NCBI RefSeq assembly: GCF_031760065.1
Contig: NZ_CP134500.1
Location: 6,510,001 to 6,574,000 of the forward strand
Direction: 5' to 3'
Length of the DNA: 64,000 nucleotides
Source of the DNA: Streptomyces durocortorensis
GTDB taxonomy: Bacteria > Actinomycetota > Actinomycetes > Streptomycetales > Streptomycetaceae
This document shows positions 9,701 through 16,955 of the stretch, in pieces; the stretch's first letter is position 1; every line of letters begins with the position of its first letter. Below the pieces are notes generated by a model. It was not told the origin of the DNA, did no database searches, and saw nothing but the letters and a program-made list of their open reading frames with translations. Position numbers and translations under genes: made by a program.

Positions 9701-10443
9701 CCACCTACACCGGCGGCAACATGAAGGGCGACCACCCGATCTCCTGGTGCCAGGCCTACCAGGGAGGCCGCTCCTTCTACACCGGCCTCGGCCACACCAA
9801 GGAGTCCTACGCCGAACCGGCCTTCCGCAGCCACGTGCTGGGCGGCCTGCGCTACGCCACGGGCCAGGTCAAGGCCGACTGCAAGCCGGACAAGGGCTAT
9901 CGGGCCATCTTCAACGGCAAGACCCCGGAAGGCTGGAAGCAGGCGGGCCCGGGGCAGTTCTCCGTCAAAGACGGCGCCCTGCACTCCGAGGGCGGCATGG
10001 GCCTGCTCTACTACCAGGCGAAGGAGCTGAAGTCCTACTCCCTCAAGCTCGACTGGAAGATGGCGGGCGACGACAACTCCGGTGTCTTCGTGGGCTTCCC
10101 GGAGTCGGACGACCCCTGGTCGGCGGTGAACAACGGCTACGAGATCCAGATCGACGCCACCGACGCGGCCGACCGCACCACGGGCGCCGTCTACGGGTTC
10201 AAGTCGGCCAATATCAAGGCCCGTGACCGTGTCCTGCGGCCACCGGGGCAGTGGAACAGCTACGAGATCAAGGTCCAGGGCGAACGTCTGCGGATCTTCC
10301 TCAACGGAACGAAGATCAACGACTTCACCAACACCGACCCCGTCCGCAGCCTGAAGGACGGCTACATAGGCCTCCAGAACCACGGGGCCGACGACCAGGT
10401 GTCGTTCCGCAACATCCAACTGAAGGAGCTGCCCTCGACGTAG
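6724..10443 (+). CDS. secreted multidomain sugar protein: GSDH-type dehydrogenase, PKD, CBM6-like, ThuA and DUF1080 domains
   Basis: A 1239-aa exported protein starting at GTG. An Arg-rich signal peptide with a hydrophobic core ends near ATA-HP (residue ~41). Domains by position: a glucose/sorbosone dehydrogenase-type beta-propeller (~55-500; GICCHVGGDIDF, EIYAMGFRNPFRF, MDMAFGPDGALYVLDYG); a PKD domain (~505-590; SWDFGDGGTS); a spacer; a CBM6-like module (~693-824); ThuA (~833-1050; FSKTAGFRHDSIPDG and GGYVGIHAAADTEYDW); and DUF1080/3-keto-disaccharide hydrolase, a LamG-like fold (~1058-1238; IFNGKTPEGWK). The family links to oxidation and hydrolysis of 3-keto sugars outside the cell. Standing next to a transporter, oxidoreductase and isomerase, it probably produces the imported sugar. 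A perfect 18-bp-stem terminator follows. Confidence 0.9.
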   Translation: MHRTRQRLLARTRVRRSLALFTGGLLTAATLTLGSAPGATAHPGHPGHEAPAAEDFQQVTLAKGVEETGEPMSLAVLPDRSVLHTSRGGELRITDSAGNTRISGTLPVYTHDEEGLQGVGVDPDFAQNRAIYLFYAPPMDTPPGDAPETGTAADFERFEGVNRLSRFVLNEDGTLDTASEKKVLDVPTSRGICCHVGGDIDFDKDGNLYLSTGDDTNPFASDGFTPIDERPDRNPAFDAQRTSGNTNDLRGKILRIKVAEDGSYTVPEGNLFEPGTDKTRPEIYAMGFRNPFRFSVDQATGIVYVGDYGPDAGAADPDRGPSGKVEFARVTKAGNFGWPYCVGDNEPYMDYDFATKSSGAAFDCSAPRNESPHNTGLVDLPPAEAAWIPYDGGSVPEFGTGSESPMGGPVYRYDADLDSPVKFPEAYDGDFFAGEFGRRWIKRIEQDADGAVQSVNDVPWSGTQIMDMAFGPDGALYVLDYGLAWFGGDENSALYRIENATGGRSPIAEASANKTSGTAPLKVRFSSAGTSDGDGDALDYSWDFGDGGTSTAANPTYTYKKNGTYVATLTAEDPTGRTGSASVHVTVGNTAPTVELVLPEDGQLFEFGDSVPFKVNVRDPEDGTVDCTEVEVKFTLGHDSHGHDITTEHGCEGTIKTAMEGGHDPNANIYGGISASYTDNGGGGQAELTGKDQARLQPRHRQAEHYDDSYGVTTPGKESAHGGKTVGDIHNDDWISFRTYVLGGTTKLTARISSAGSGGFLEVRTGSPTGKILGSGPIPVTGSWDTFQDVDIPLRGAPKKQTELFLVFKGGDGALYDVDDFELSNTPVDRTAKRVLVFSKTAGFRHDSIPDGIAALKEIGKGANITVDSTESAAQFTTSNLARYDAVAFLSTTGDVLNAEQQKAFENYVATGGGYVGIHAAADTEYDWEFYGGLVGAYFDSHPQIQPATVRVEDHDHPATAHLDEEWERTDEWYNYRTNPRDKARILATLDETTYTGGNMKGDHPISWCQAYQGGRSFYTGLGHTKESYAEPAFRSHVLGGLRYATGQVKADCKPDKGYRAIFNGKTPEGWKQAGPGQFSVKDGALHSEGGMGLLYYQAKELKSYSLKLDWKMAGDDNSGVFVGFPESDDPWSAVNNGYEIQIDATDAADRTTGAVYGFKSANIKARDRVLRPPGQWNSYEIKVQGERLRIFLNGTKINDFTNTDPVRSLKDGYIGLQNHGADDQVSFRNIQLKELPST

Positions 10444-10459
10444 GGCGGCCGCCTCTGCC

Positions 10460-10504
10460 GACGACGGGCGGGGGAAGCGCACACACCTTCCCCCGCCCGT
10501 CGTC
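10460..10504 (+). terminator. strong intrinsic-type terminator after the ThuA/GSDH gene
   Basis: A perfect 18-bp stem (10460-10477 with 10487-10504) with a 9-nt loop begins 17 bp after the stop. There is no U-tract. Only 32 bp separate it from the next start codon, so either the ebo-like operon relies on readthrough or its promoter lies within or upstream of the stem. Confidence 0.75.
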
Positions 10505-10536
10505 CTCCACCCCGACCCCCCTCAGGGAGGCAGCCC

Positions 10537-11685
10537 GTGACCGCACACGCCGATCGTGAACGCCGTGCCGACGCCCCAGGCCGCACCGGCGTCTGGTTCA
10601 TCGGGGCACGCGGCTCCGTCGCCACCACCGCCACCGCAGGGTGCGCGGCCATCGCAGCGGGCCTCCACCCGCCGACCGGCATGGTCACCGAGACGTCCCC
10701 CTTCGCCGACAGCGGCCTGCCGTCCCTGACCAGCCTGGTCTTCGGCGGCCACGACACCCTCGACTGCCCGCTGTCCAAGCGGGCCGAGGCGCTGGCCGAG
10801 GGCGGGGTGCTCCCGTACGGGCTGCCCTCCGCCGTACGCGCGGAACTCGACGCCGCCGACGCCGAGATACGCCCCGGCGGACCGCTCCCCGGCGACCACC
10901 GCGGCGACGAGGAGCACATCGCCGCGTTCGCCGCCGACCTCACCGACTTCGCCCACCGTCACGACCTGGCACGCACCGTCGTCATCAACGTCGCCTCCAC
11001 CGAACCCGCTCCCGGCCCCGACGCCCCCCGGCTGCCCGCCAGTTCCCTGTACGCGGCAGCCGCCCTGAGGGCAGGCTGCGCCTACGCCAACTTCACCCCC
11101 TCCACCGGACTGCGCACCCCCGCGCTCACCGACACCGTCGCCTCCTGCCGACTTCCCCACGCCGGACGCGACGGCAAGACCGGCCAGACGCTGCTCCGTT
11201 CCGTACTCGCCCCGATGTTCCTCCAACGCGCCCTCGCGGTACGGGCGTGGTCCGGGTCGAACCTGCTGGGCGGCGGGGACGGGGCGGCGCTGGCCGATCC
11301 GGCGGCCGCGGCCGCCAAGAACGCGGGCAAGGAACGCGTCCTCGCCGACACCTTCGGCACCGCCCCCGAGGGTGAGGTCCACATCGATGACGTACCGGCG
11401 ATGGGAGACTGGAAGACGGCCTGGGACCACATAGCCTTCGACGGCTTCCTCGGCTCCCGCATGATCCTCCAGACCATCTGGCAGGGCTGCGACTCGGCGC
11501 TCGCGGCCCCCCTGGTCCTGGACCTGGCGAGGCTGCTCGCCCGCGCCCACGAGACCGGGATCAGCGGCCCCCTGCCGGAGCTGGGCTTCTACTTCAAGGA
11601 TCCGGACGGCGGCACGTCGGCCGCGCTGGCGGAGCAGTACGCCGCCTTGCTGGCCTTCGCCGAGCGGCTGCGGGACCAGGCATGA
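10537..11685 (+). CDS. inositol-3-phosphate synthase-like protein
   Basis: This 382-aa protein is of the myo-inositol-1-phosphate synthase family (NAD-binding PF07994 plus PF01658). The N-terminal Rossmann strand GVWFIGARGSVATT begins near residue 17. The family-specific SNLLGGGDGAALADP segment lies near 245, where classical enzymes have NxLGNxDG, and the catalytic-domain region GFLGSRMILQTIWQGCDSALAAPLVLD follows. It is the first gene of a coupled run that includes EboA-, EboB-, EboC-, EboE- and EboF-like genes, and its stop overlaps the UbiA start. In the described ebo clusters this slot is usually a sugar phosphate cyclase (EboD, dehydroquinate-synthase-like), so a cyclitol-forming role is a reasonable inference. 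Product unproven. Confidence 0.82.
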   Translation: MTAHADRERRADAPGRTGVWFIGARGSVATTATAGCAAIAAGLHPPTGMVTETSPFADSGLPSLTSLVFGGHDTLDCPLSKRAEALAEGGVLPYGLPSAVRAELDAADAEIRPGGPLPGDHRGDEEHIAAFAADLTDFAHRHDLARTVVINVASTEPAPGPDAPRLPASSLYAAAALRAGCAYANFTPSTGLRTPALTDTVASCRLPHAGRDGKTGQTLLRSVLAPMFLQRALAVRAWSGSNLLGGGDGAALADPAAAAAKNAGKERVLADTFGTAPEGEVHIDDVPAMGDWKTAWDHIAFDGFLGSRMILQTIWQGCDSALAAPLVLDLARLLARAHETGISGPLPELGFYFKDPDGGTSAALAEQYAALLAFAERLRDQA

Positions 11686-13400
11686 GGCGACGCCTGACGG
11701 CCCTCGTGGCCGCCCTCCGGACCACCCCGCCCGCTCTCCGGGCCGCTCCTGAACGCGGCGGCCGGACGCCCGCCGCTCCCGAAGACGGCCTGTCCGGTAC
11801 GGGCGGGACTGCGCCCGCACCGGACAGGCTCCGGACGCCCCCCACGGGCCTGAACGGGGGAGGGGGTAGCGATACGTCGGCGTCCCGGCATGGAAGCCGG
11901 GGCGGGGGCGGGGAAACGGCGGCCGCCCCGGGCGCGGAGCCGTGGGCCCGGGCAGGGGGCGGTGGCTCGGGCCCGGGCGCGACCTCGGGCCCGAGCCACC
12001 GCCCGGGCGGTACCGCGACCTCGGGCCCGTGGGCCGTGGGCCGGGGTGCCGCCGCGGTCCGGGGCTCGGGTGTACGCCCCGGAAGCGGCGCTCCCCGCGC
12101 AGCCGGTCGGGGAGCGTACCCGGCCCGGGCCCCGCGCCCCGCGCGTCTGCGGGCTTGGGCGGAACTGCTCCGTGTCTCCGCCCTGTTCTCCGCGCCCGGT
12201 GACGCGCTTGCCGGAGCGGCCGCGGTGGGCCGCCGGCCCGGCCGGGGCACCGCGCTCGCCATGGGCGCTTCGCTGTGCCTGTACGAGGCGGGGATGGCCC
12301 TCAACGACTGGGCCGACCGCGACGAGGACGCCGTCGACCGCCCGCACCGCCCGATCCCCTCGGGCCGCGTCAGCCCGGCCGCCGCACTGGGCGCGGCCGG
12401 AGTGCTGACAGCGGCGGGCCTGGCCCTGGCCGCACGGGCGGGCCGCCCCGCGCTGACCGTCGCCACCGGCCTGGCCGCCACGGTCTGGGCCTACGACCTC
12501 CACCTGAAGCACACGAAGGCGGGCCCTGCGGCGATGGCAGCGGCCCGCTCCCTGGACCTGCTGCTGGGTGCGACGGCCGCGGCGACGGGGGCTACCGGTG
12601 CGGCGGCATCCGGTCGGCGCGGTCGTCGGCCCGACAACGTTGCCGCGGCGGCGTCCTCGGTGGCGGGAACCTCTGTGGCGGCGGCCCCGGCGCCGGCGGC
12701 GGGAACCTCTGTGACGGCGGCCCCGGCGCCGGCGGCAGGTATTCCGGCACCGGTGCGTGGCGCCCTGTCCGCATCCCTGCTCGCTCTGCCCGCCCTGCCC
12801 TCCGCCCTGGCGCTCGGCGCGCACACCTACGGCGTCACCGCCGTGTCGCGCCACGAAGCGCAGGGCGGGTCGACCGGCGCACCGCTCGCGGTGCTGGCCA
12901 CCACGACGGCACTCGCCGCGGCGGTGTTGCGAGAGCCCCTGGGACAGACGCTCGACCCACCCGGCACGAGTGCAACCACCGTCGAGGCAGGGACGACTGC
13001 TTCCTTCAGGCGGGCAACCGCTTCCTTCAGGCGGGCAACCTCCCCCAACACAAGGGCGTTCGCCCCCGGCACAAGGGCAACCTCACCCAACACAAGGACG
13101 CCATCCCCCGGAGCGAGGCACCACCGCCCAGGCCGACCCACCTGGTCCGCCGCCCCCCTCCGTCTCCTGGTCCCCGCGTTCACCGGGGTCTACCTCCGTA
13201 CCGCCGGACCACCCCTCCTGCACGCCGCGCTCAACCCGTCCCCGCCCCTGACCCAGCGGGCGGTCGGCGGGGGCATCCGGGCCATGATCCCGCTCCAGGC
13301 CGCGCTCGCCGCCCGCGCCGGATCCCCGGTCACCGGTCTCGTCGTCATGGGGCTCGTCCCGCTCGCCCGCACCCTCGCCCGGAAGGTGAGCCTTACATGA
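11682..13400 (+). CDS. UbiA-family prenyltransferase-like protein (EboC-like) with low-complexity insertions
   Basis: This 572-aa ORF has a recognisable UbiA core beginning near residue 155 (RLRAWAELLRVSALFSAPGD). The Asp-rich prenyl-diphosphate motif NDWADRDEDAVDRPHRPIPSGR follows near 210, a second region WAYDLHLKHTKAG near 270, and several hydrophobic segments to the end. UbiA enzymes attach isoprenoid chains to polar acceptors in the membrane. Three stretches are atypical: a Gly/Ala/Pro-rich N-terminal extension (residues 1-~150), an Ala/Pro insert around 305-350 containing a 36-bp tandem repeat, and an Arg/Thr/Ser insert around 425-490 with 21-bp repeats. The ATG overlaps the upstream stop (ATGA), so the extension is probably translated, but an internal GTG near 12035 is possible. 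The family call is good; activity is uncertain. Confidence 0.75.
   Translation: MRRRLTALVAALRTTPPALRAAPERGGRTPAAPEDGLSGTGGTAPAPDRLRTPPTGLNGGGGSDTSASRHGSRGGGGETAAAPGAEPWARAGGGGSGPGATSGPSHRPGGTATSGPWAVGRGAAAVRGSGVRPGSGAPRAAGRGAYPARAPRPARLRAWAELLRVSALFSAPGDALAGAAAVGRRPGRGTALAMGASLCLYEAGMALNDWADRDEDAVDRPHRPIPSGRVSPAAALGAAGVLTAAGLALAARAGRPALTVATGLAATVWAYDLHLKHTKAGPAAMAAARSLDLLLGATAAATGATGAAASGRRGRRPDNVAAAASSVAGTSVAAAPAPAAGTSVTAAPAPAAGIPAPVRGALSASLLALPALPSALALGAHTYGVTAVSRHEAQGGSTGAPLAVLATTTALAAAVLREPLGQTLDPPGTSATTVEAGTTASFRRATASFRRATSPNTRAFAPGTRATSPNTRTPSPGARHHRPGRPTWSAAPLRLLVPAFTGVYLRTAGPPLLHAALNPSPPLTQRAVGGGIRAMIPLQAALAARAGSPVTGLVVMGLVPLARTLARKVSLT
11957..12004. repeat. 19-bp perfect inverted repeat inside the 5' part of the UbiA ORF
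   Basis: Bases 11957-11975 pair perfectly with 11986-12004 around a 10-nt loop. It sits in the low-complexity N-terminal extension, about 270 bp into the ORF. It could act as an intragenic attenuator between the synthase and the UbiA core, or simply reflect the Gly/Pro codon pattern. Confidence 0.7.
12662..12730 (+). repeat. 36-bp tandem duplication within the UbiA gene
   Basis: Copies start at 12662 and 12698 (33 bases differing at one position), encoding GTSVAAAPAPAA and GTSVTAAPAPAA. The 36-bp period preserves frame. It lies between the second conserved polar motif and the next hydrophobic segment, so it lengthens a loop. Confidence 0.85.
12999..13040 (+). repeat. 21-bp tandem duplication within the UbiA gene
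   Basis: Two identical 21-base units (12999-13019 and 13020-13040) encode ASFRRAT twice. Looser repeats of an Asn-Thr-Arg pattern continue to about 13115. The in-frame period again expands a loop rather than breaking the ORF. Confidence 0.85.
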
Positions 13401-14269
13401 CCCTCCACCTCGGATACGGCACCAACGGGCTCACCGACCTCCGCCTCGACGACGCCCTCGGGCTCCTCGCCGACCTCGGCTACGAGGGCGTCGGGCTGAC
13501 GCTCGACCACATGCACCTGGACCCCATGGCCCCGGACCTCGCCGAACGCACCCGGCAGGTCCGGCGCAGGCTCACCTCCCTCGGGCTGCGGGTCACCGTC
13601 GAGACCGGCGCCCGCTATGTCCTCGATCCTCGCCGCAAGCACGGTCCCTCCCTCCTCGACCCGGACCCCGACGCCCGGGCCGCCCGCACCGCGCTCCTCG
13701 TCCGCGCCTTCGACGTGGCAGCCGAACTCGGTGCGCACGCCGTCCACTGCTTCAGCGGCATCACCCCGCCGGACACCTCGACGGACACCGCCTGGAAACG
13801 CCTGACCGAAACGGTCACCCCCGTTCTCGAAGCCGCCGACCGGTCCGGCGTCCCCCTCGCGATCGAACCGGAACCCGGTCACCTCCTCGCCACCCTGGCC
13901 GACTTCCACCACCTCCGGGCTCTCCTCGGAAACCCGGGGCCCCTCGGCCTCACGCTCGACATCGGTCACTGCCAGTGCCTGGAGGAGGCGACCCCCGTGC
14001 AGTGCATCAGGGACTCCGCCCCCTGGCTCCGGCACGTCCAGATCGAGGACATGCGGCACGGGGTCCACGAGCACCTTCCGTTCGGTGACGGGGAGATCGA
14101 CTTCCCGCCCGTGCTCGCCGCTCTCGCCGCGTCCGACTACCGGGGCCTCACCGTCGTCGAACTGCCCCGTCACTCGCACGCGGGCCCCGAACTTGCCCGC
14201 ACGTCCTTCGACTTCCTGCGCAACGCCATGGCGGGCGACGCCGCAACCAAGGGAGCCGCCCCGTGCTGA
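13397..14269 (+). CDS. sugar phosphate isomerase/epimerase-like TIM-barrel protein of the ebo-like operon
   Basis: This 290-aa xylose-isomerase-like barrel starts at ATG overlapping the UbiA stop. Visible strand motifs are GYEGVGLTLDHMH, VTVETGARYVL, LAIEPEPGHLLAT (glutamate ligand), GLTLDIGHCQC (Asp/His ligands), and VVELPRHSH at the end, with HVQIEDMRHGVHEH before it. Metal-binding residues therefore look intact. It is the second of four TIM-barrel proteins of this fold in the window and the first inside the ebo-like run. It overlaps the EboA start by 7 bp. Probably acts on the phosphorylated or free cyclitol/sugar made by the operon; substrate unknown. Confidence 0.85.
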   Translation: MTLHLGYGTNGLTDLRLDDALGLLADLGYEGVGLTLDHMHLDPMAPDLAERTRQVRRRLTSLGLRVTVETGARYVLDPRRKHGPSLLDPDPDARAARTALLVRAFDVAAELGAHAVHCFSGITPPDTSTDTAWKRLTETVTPVLEAADRSGVPLAIEPEPGHLLATLADFHHLRALLGNPGPLGLTLDIGHCQCLEEATPVQCIRDSAPWLRHVQIEDMRHGVHEHLPFGDGEIDFPPVLAALAASDYRGLTVVELPRHSHAGPELARTSFDFLRNAMAGDAATKGAAPC

Positions 14270-14916
14270 AGTCCCGCGAGGAACTCGACACCGAACTGGA
14301 CGACACCGCCCGTACCTGGCTCGCGGAGGCCCTCACCGAAACCGCCCCCAGCACCCGCACCCCCTCTCCCTACGCCACGTCCTCCTCCACCACTCCTTCC
14401 CTCTCCTCCGCCCCCTCTTCATGGGAGCTGCGCTACGCCGCGGCGGGCCGCCACTGCGGACCGGAGCACGCCGACTCCGTACGCTCCCTTCTCCTCGTCG
14501 AGGCCCGCGCCTCGCTGCGGGACGTCGCCCGGCTCTACGAACAGGGCACCGCCGCCGAACGCCGCGCCGTCCTGCTCACCCTGCACCTCCTGGACCTCGG
14601 CGACACCGCCCTCCCGCTCGTCGACGACGCCCTGCGCACCAACGACACCCGGCTGATCGCCGCGGCGGTCGGCCCCTACGCCGCCGCCCACCTGGACCCG
14701 CACGCCTGGCGGCACGCCGTGCTGAAGTGCCTGTTCACCGGGGTGCCGGTGGAGGCCGTCGCCCGGCTCGGCGAACGCGCCCATGGGGACGCCGAACTCG
14801 CCCGCATGCTCCGTGACTTCGCCGCCGAACGCACCGCCGCAGGCCGCACGGTCCCGGAAGACCTGCGCACCGTCCTCGCCCTCACTACCCCCGCCGCCCC
14901 CACGGAGGAGTCCTGA
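14263..14916 (+). CDS. EboA domain-containing protein
   Basis: This 217-aa protein starts at GTG inside the preceding gene's stop. After a Ser/Thr/Pro-rich stretch (~28-52) it shows the EboA pattern: LRYAAAGRHCG, then VRSLLLVEARASLRDVARLYEQG, LLTLHLLDLGDTALPLVDDALRTNDTRLIAAAVGPYAA and HAWRHAVLKCLFTGVP. It is largely helical with no signal peptide or membrane segment. EboA is a conserved protein of unknown biochemistry; in Nostoc the ebo genes are implicated in moving a scytonemin precursor to the periplasm. The start codon of EboB overlaps its stop (TGATG). Confidence 0.85.
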   Translation: MLKSREELDTELDDTARTWLAEALTETAPSTRTPSPYATSSSTTPSLSSAPSSWELRYAAAGRHCGPEHADSVRSLLLVEARASLRDVARLYEQGTAAERRAVLLTLHLLDLGDTALPLVDDALRTNDTRLIAAAVGPYAAAHLDPHAWRHAVLKCLFTGVPVEAVARLGERAHGDAELARMLRDFAAERTAAGRTVPEDLRTVLALTTPAAPTEES

Positions 14917-15773
14917 TGCGCATCTTCGACCCCCACATCCACATGACGTCCCGGACCACGGACGACTATCAGGCGATGCACGACGCGGGCGTCCGCGCCC
15001 TCGTCGAACCCTCCTTCTGGCTCGGCCAGCCCCGCACCTCACCCGCCAGCTTCTTCGACTACTTCGACGCGCTGCTCGGCTGGGAACCCTTCCGCGCCTC
15101 CCAATACGGCATCGCGCACCACTGCACGCTCGCCCTCAACCCCAAGGAGGCGAACGACCCCCGCTGCACCCCCGTCCTGGACGCCCTGCCCCGCTACCTC
15201 GTCAAGGACTCCGTCGTCGCCGTCGGCGAGATCGGCTACGACTCGATGACCCCGGCCGAGGACCACGCCCTCGCCGCCCAGCTCCAGCTCGCCGCCGACC
15301 ACGGGCTGCCCGCCCTCGTCCACACCCCGCACCGCGACAAGCTCGCCGGCCTGCACCGCACGCTCGACGTCATCCGCGAATCGCACCTCCCCCCGGAGCA
15401 CGTCCTGCTCGACCACCTCAATGAGACAACCGTAAAGGCCGCCACTGACAGTGGGTGCTGGGCCGGGTTCTCCATCTACCCGGACACCAAGATGGACGAG
15501 GACCGGATGGTCACCATCCTCCGGAACCACGGCACCGAGAAGATCCTCGTCAACTCCGCCGCCGATTGGGGGAAGAGCGACCCGCTCAAGACCCGCAAGG
15601 TCGCCGACGCCATGCTGAAGGCCGGGTTCACCGAGGACGACGTCGACCAGGTCCTGTGGCGCAACCCCGTCGCCTTCTACGGACGAAGCGGCCGCCTCCA
15701 GCTCGACACCGCCGCGCCCGACCAGCGCCGACCGCTCCACGAGGGCAACTCCATTCTGCGCGGCGGGGAGTGA
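14916..15773 (+). CDS. TatD-related metal-dependent hydrolase (EboB-like)
   Basis: This 285-aa TIM-barrel hydrolase begins with the metal motif FDPHIHM (H7 and H9). Later it has VAVGEIGYDSMTP for the glutamate and ALVHTPHRDK and LLDHLNE for further His ligands. The segment VNSAADWGKSDPLKTRKVADAML carries the final Asp. It starts within the EboA stop codon and is followed after 6 bp by EboE, so it is part of one translational unit. TatD relatives are nucleases or amidohydrolases. The EboB branch has no established substrate, and a role in processing the exported metabolite is an inference. Confidence 0.88.
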   Translation: MRIFDPHIHMTSRTTDDYQAMHDAGVRALVEPSFWLGQPRTSPASFFDYFDALLGWEPFRASQYGIAHHCTLALNPKEANDPRCTPVLDALPRYLVKDSVVAVGEIGYDSMTPAEDHALAAQLQLAADHGLPALVHTPHRDKLAGLHRTLDVIRESHLPPEHVLLDHLNETTVKAATDSGCWAGFSIYPDTKMDEDRMVTILRNHGTEKILVNSAADWGKSDPLKTRKVADAMLKAGFTEDDVDQVLWRNPVAFYGRSGRLQLDTAAPDQRRPLHEGNSILRGGE

Positions 15774-15779
15774 GAGGCG

Positions 15780-16955
15780 ATGCGCTTCCGCCACCCGGAC
15801 GGCTCCACCGTCCACCTCGCCTACTGCACCAACGTCCACCCCGCCGAAACCCTGGACGGCGTCCGCGCCCAGCTCCGCGACCACTGCGAACCGGTCCGCC
15901 GCCTCCTCGGCCGGGACCGGCTCGGCATCGGCCTCTGGCTCGCCCGGGACGCGGCCCGCGCGCTCGTCAACGACCCTGCCGAGCTCCGCGCGCTGCGCGC
16001 CGAACTCGACAGCCGCGGCCTCGAAGTCGTCACCCTCAACGGCTTCCCCTACGAGGGATTCGGTGCCGACGAGGTCAAGTACCGGGTCTACCGGCCGGAC
16101 TGGACCGAACCCGAACGCCTCGCCCACACCACCGACCTCGCCCGCCTCCTCGCCGCCCTCCTCCCCGACGACGCCACCGAGGGCACCATCTCCACCCTGC
16201 CCCTCGCCTGGCGCACCCCCTACGGCGAAGACCCCGAGGCCGCCCGTACCGCGCGTGCCGCCCTCGCCACCCTCGCCCAGCGCCTTGACGCGCTGGCCGA
16301 ACTGACCGGGAAGTCCATCCGGATCGGCCTCGAACCGGAACCGGGCTGCACGGTGGAGACCACCGCCGACGCCATCGCCCCGCTCACCGCCGTGGCCCAC
16401 GACCGCATCGGCATCTGCGTCGACACCTGCCACCTCGCCACCTCCTTCGAGGACCCCGACACCGCGCTCGGCGCACTCACCGCCGCCGGCATCCGGGTCG
16501 TCAAGTCCCAGCTCTCCGCCGCCCTGCACGCCGAACGCCCCCACCTGCCGGAGGTCCGCACCGCGCTCGCAGCCTTCGCCGAACCGCGCTTCCTGCACCA
16601 GACCCGTACCAGCACCGCGGCCGGGCTGCGCGGCACCGACGACCTCGACGAGGCGATCGGCGGCCGGGCGCTCCCCGACAGCACGCCCTGGCGCGCCCAC
16701 TTCCACGTACCGCTGCACGCGCCGCCCGCGCCCCCGCTCACCTCCACCCTGCCCGTGCTGCGCGCCGCGCTCGCCCGCCTCGTCGGCGGACCGGTGCCGC
16801 TGACGAGACACCTGGAGGTGGAGACGTACACCTGGCAGGCGCTGCCCGTCGAACTGCGGCCCCGCACACGCACCCAGCTCGCCGAAGGCATCGCCGCCGA
16901 ACTCACCCTCGCCCGCGACCTCCTGGTCGACCACGGCCTCAAGGAGCTGCCATGA
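15780..16955 (+). CDS. metabolite traffic protein EboE-like (TIM barrel)
   Basis: This 391-aa protein matches the EboE pattern: N-terminal VHLAYCTNVHPAETLDGV, then GIGLWLARDAARAL, EVVTLNGFPYEGFGADEVKYRVYRPDW and GLEPEPGCTVETTADA, followed by ICVDTCHLATSFEDP. These are the xylose-isomerase-like barrel strands with Glu, Asp and His ligands. No signal peptide. The closing half includes FHVPLHAPPAPPLTSTLP and a conserved HLEVETYTWQALP. The TGA is followed after 6 bp by nothing but the next ATG overlap region; EboF starts in its stop. In Nostoc the ebo set is needed for precursor transport; the molecular activity is open. Confidence 0.88.
   Translation: MRFRHPDGSTVHLAYCTNVHPAETLDGVRAQLRDHCEPVRRLLGRDRLGIGLWLARDAARALVNDPAELRALRAELDSRGLEVVTLNGFPYEGFGADEVKYRVYRPDWTEPERLAHTTDLARLLAALLPDDATEGTISTLPLAWRTPYGEDPEAARTARAALATLAQRLDALAELTGKSIRIGLEPEPGCTVETTADAIAPLTAVAHDRIGICVDTCHLATSFEDPDTALGALTAAGIRVVKSQLSAALHAERPHLPEVRTALAAFAEPRFLHQTRTSTAAGLRGTDDLDEAIGGRALPDSTPWRAHFHVPLHAPPAPPLTSTLPVLRAALARLVGGPVPLTRHLEVETYTWQALPVELRPRTRTQLAEGIAAELTLARDLLVDHGLKELP

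Noticed and set aside
6583..10482. 1299-codon minus-strand ORF
   Set aside because: It is the antisense of the GSDH/ThuA gene; composition is a GC-frame shadow (Val/Gly/Glu-rich) with no family motif.
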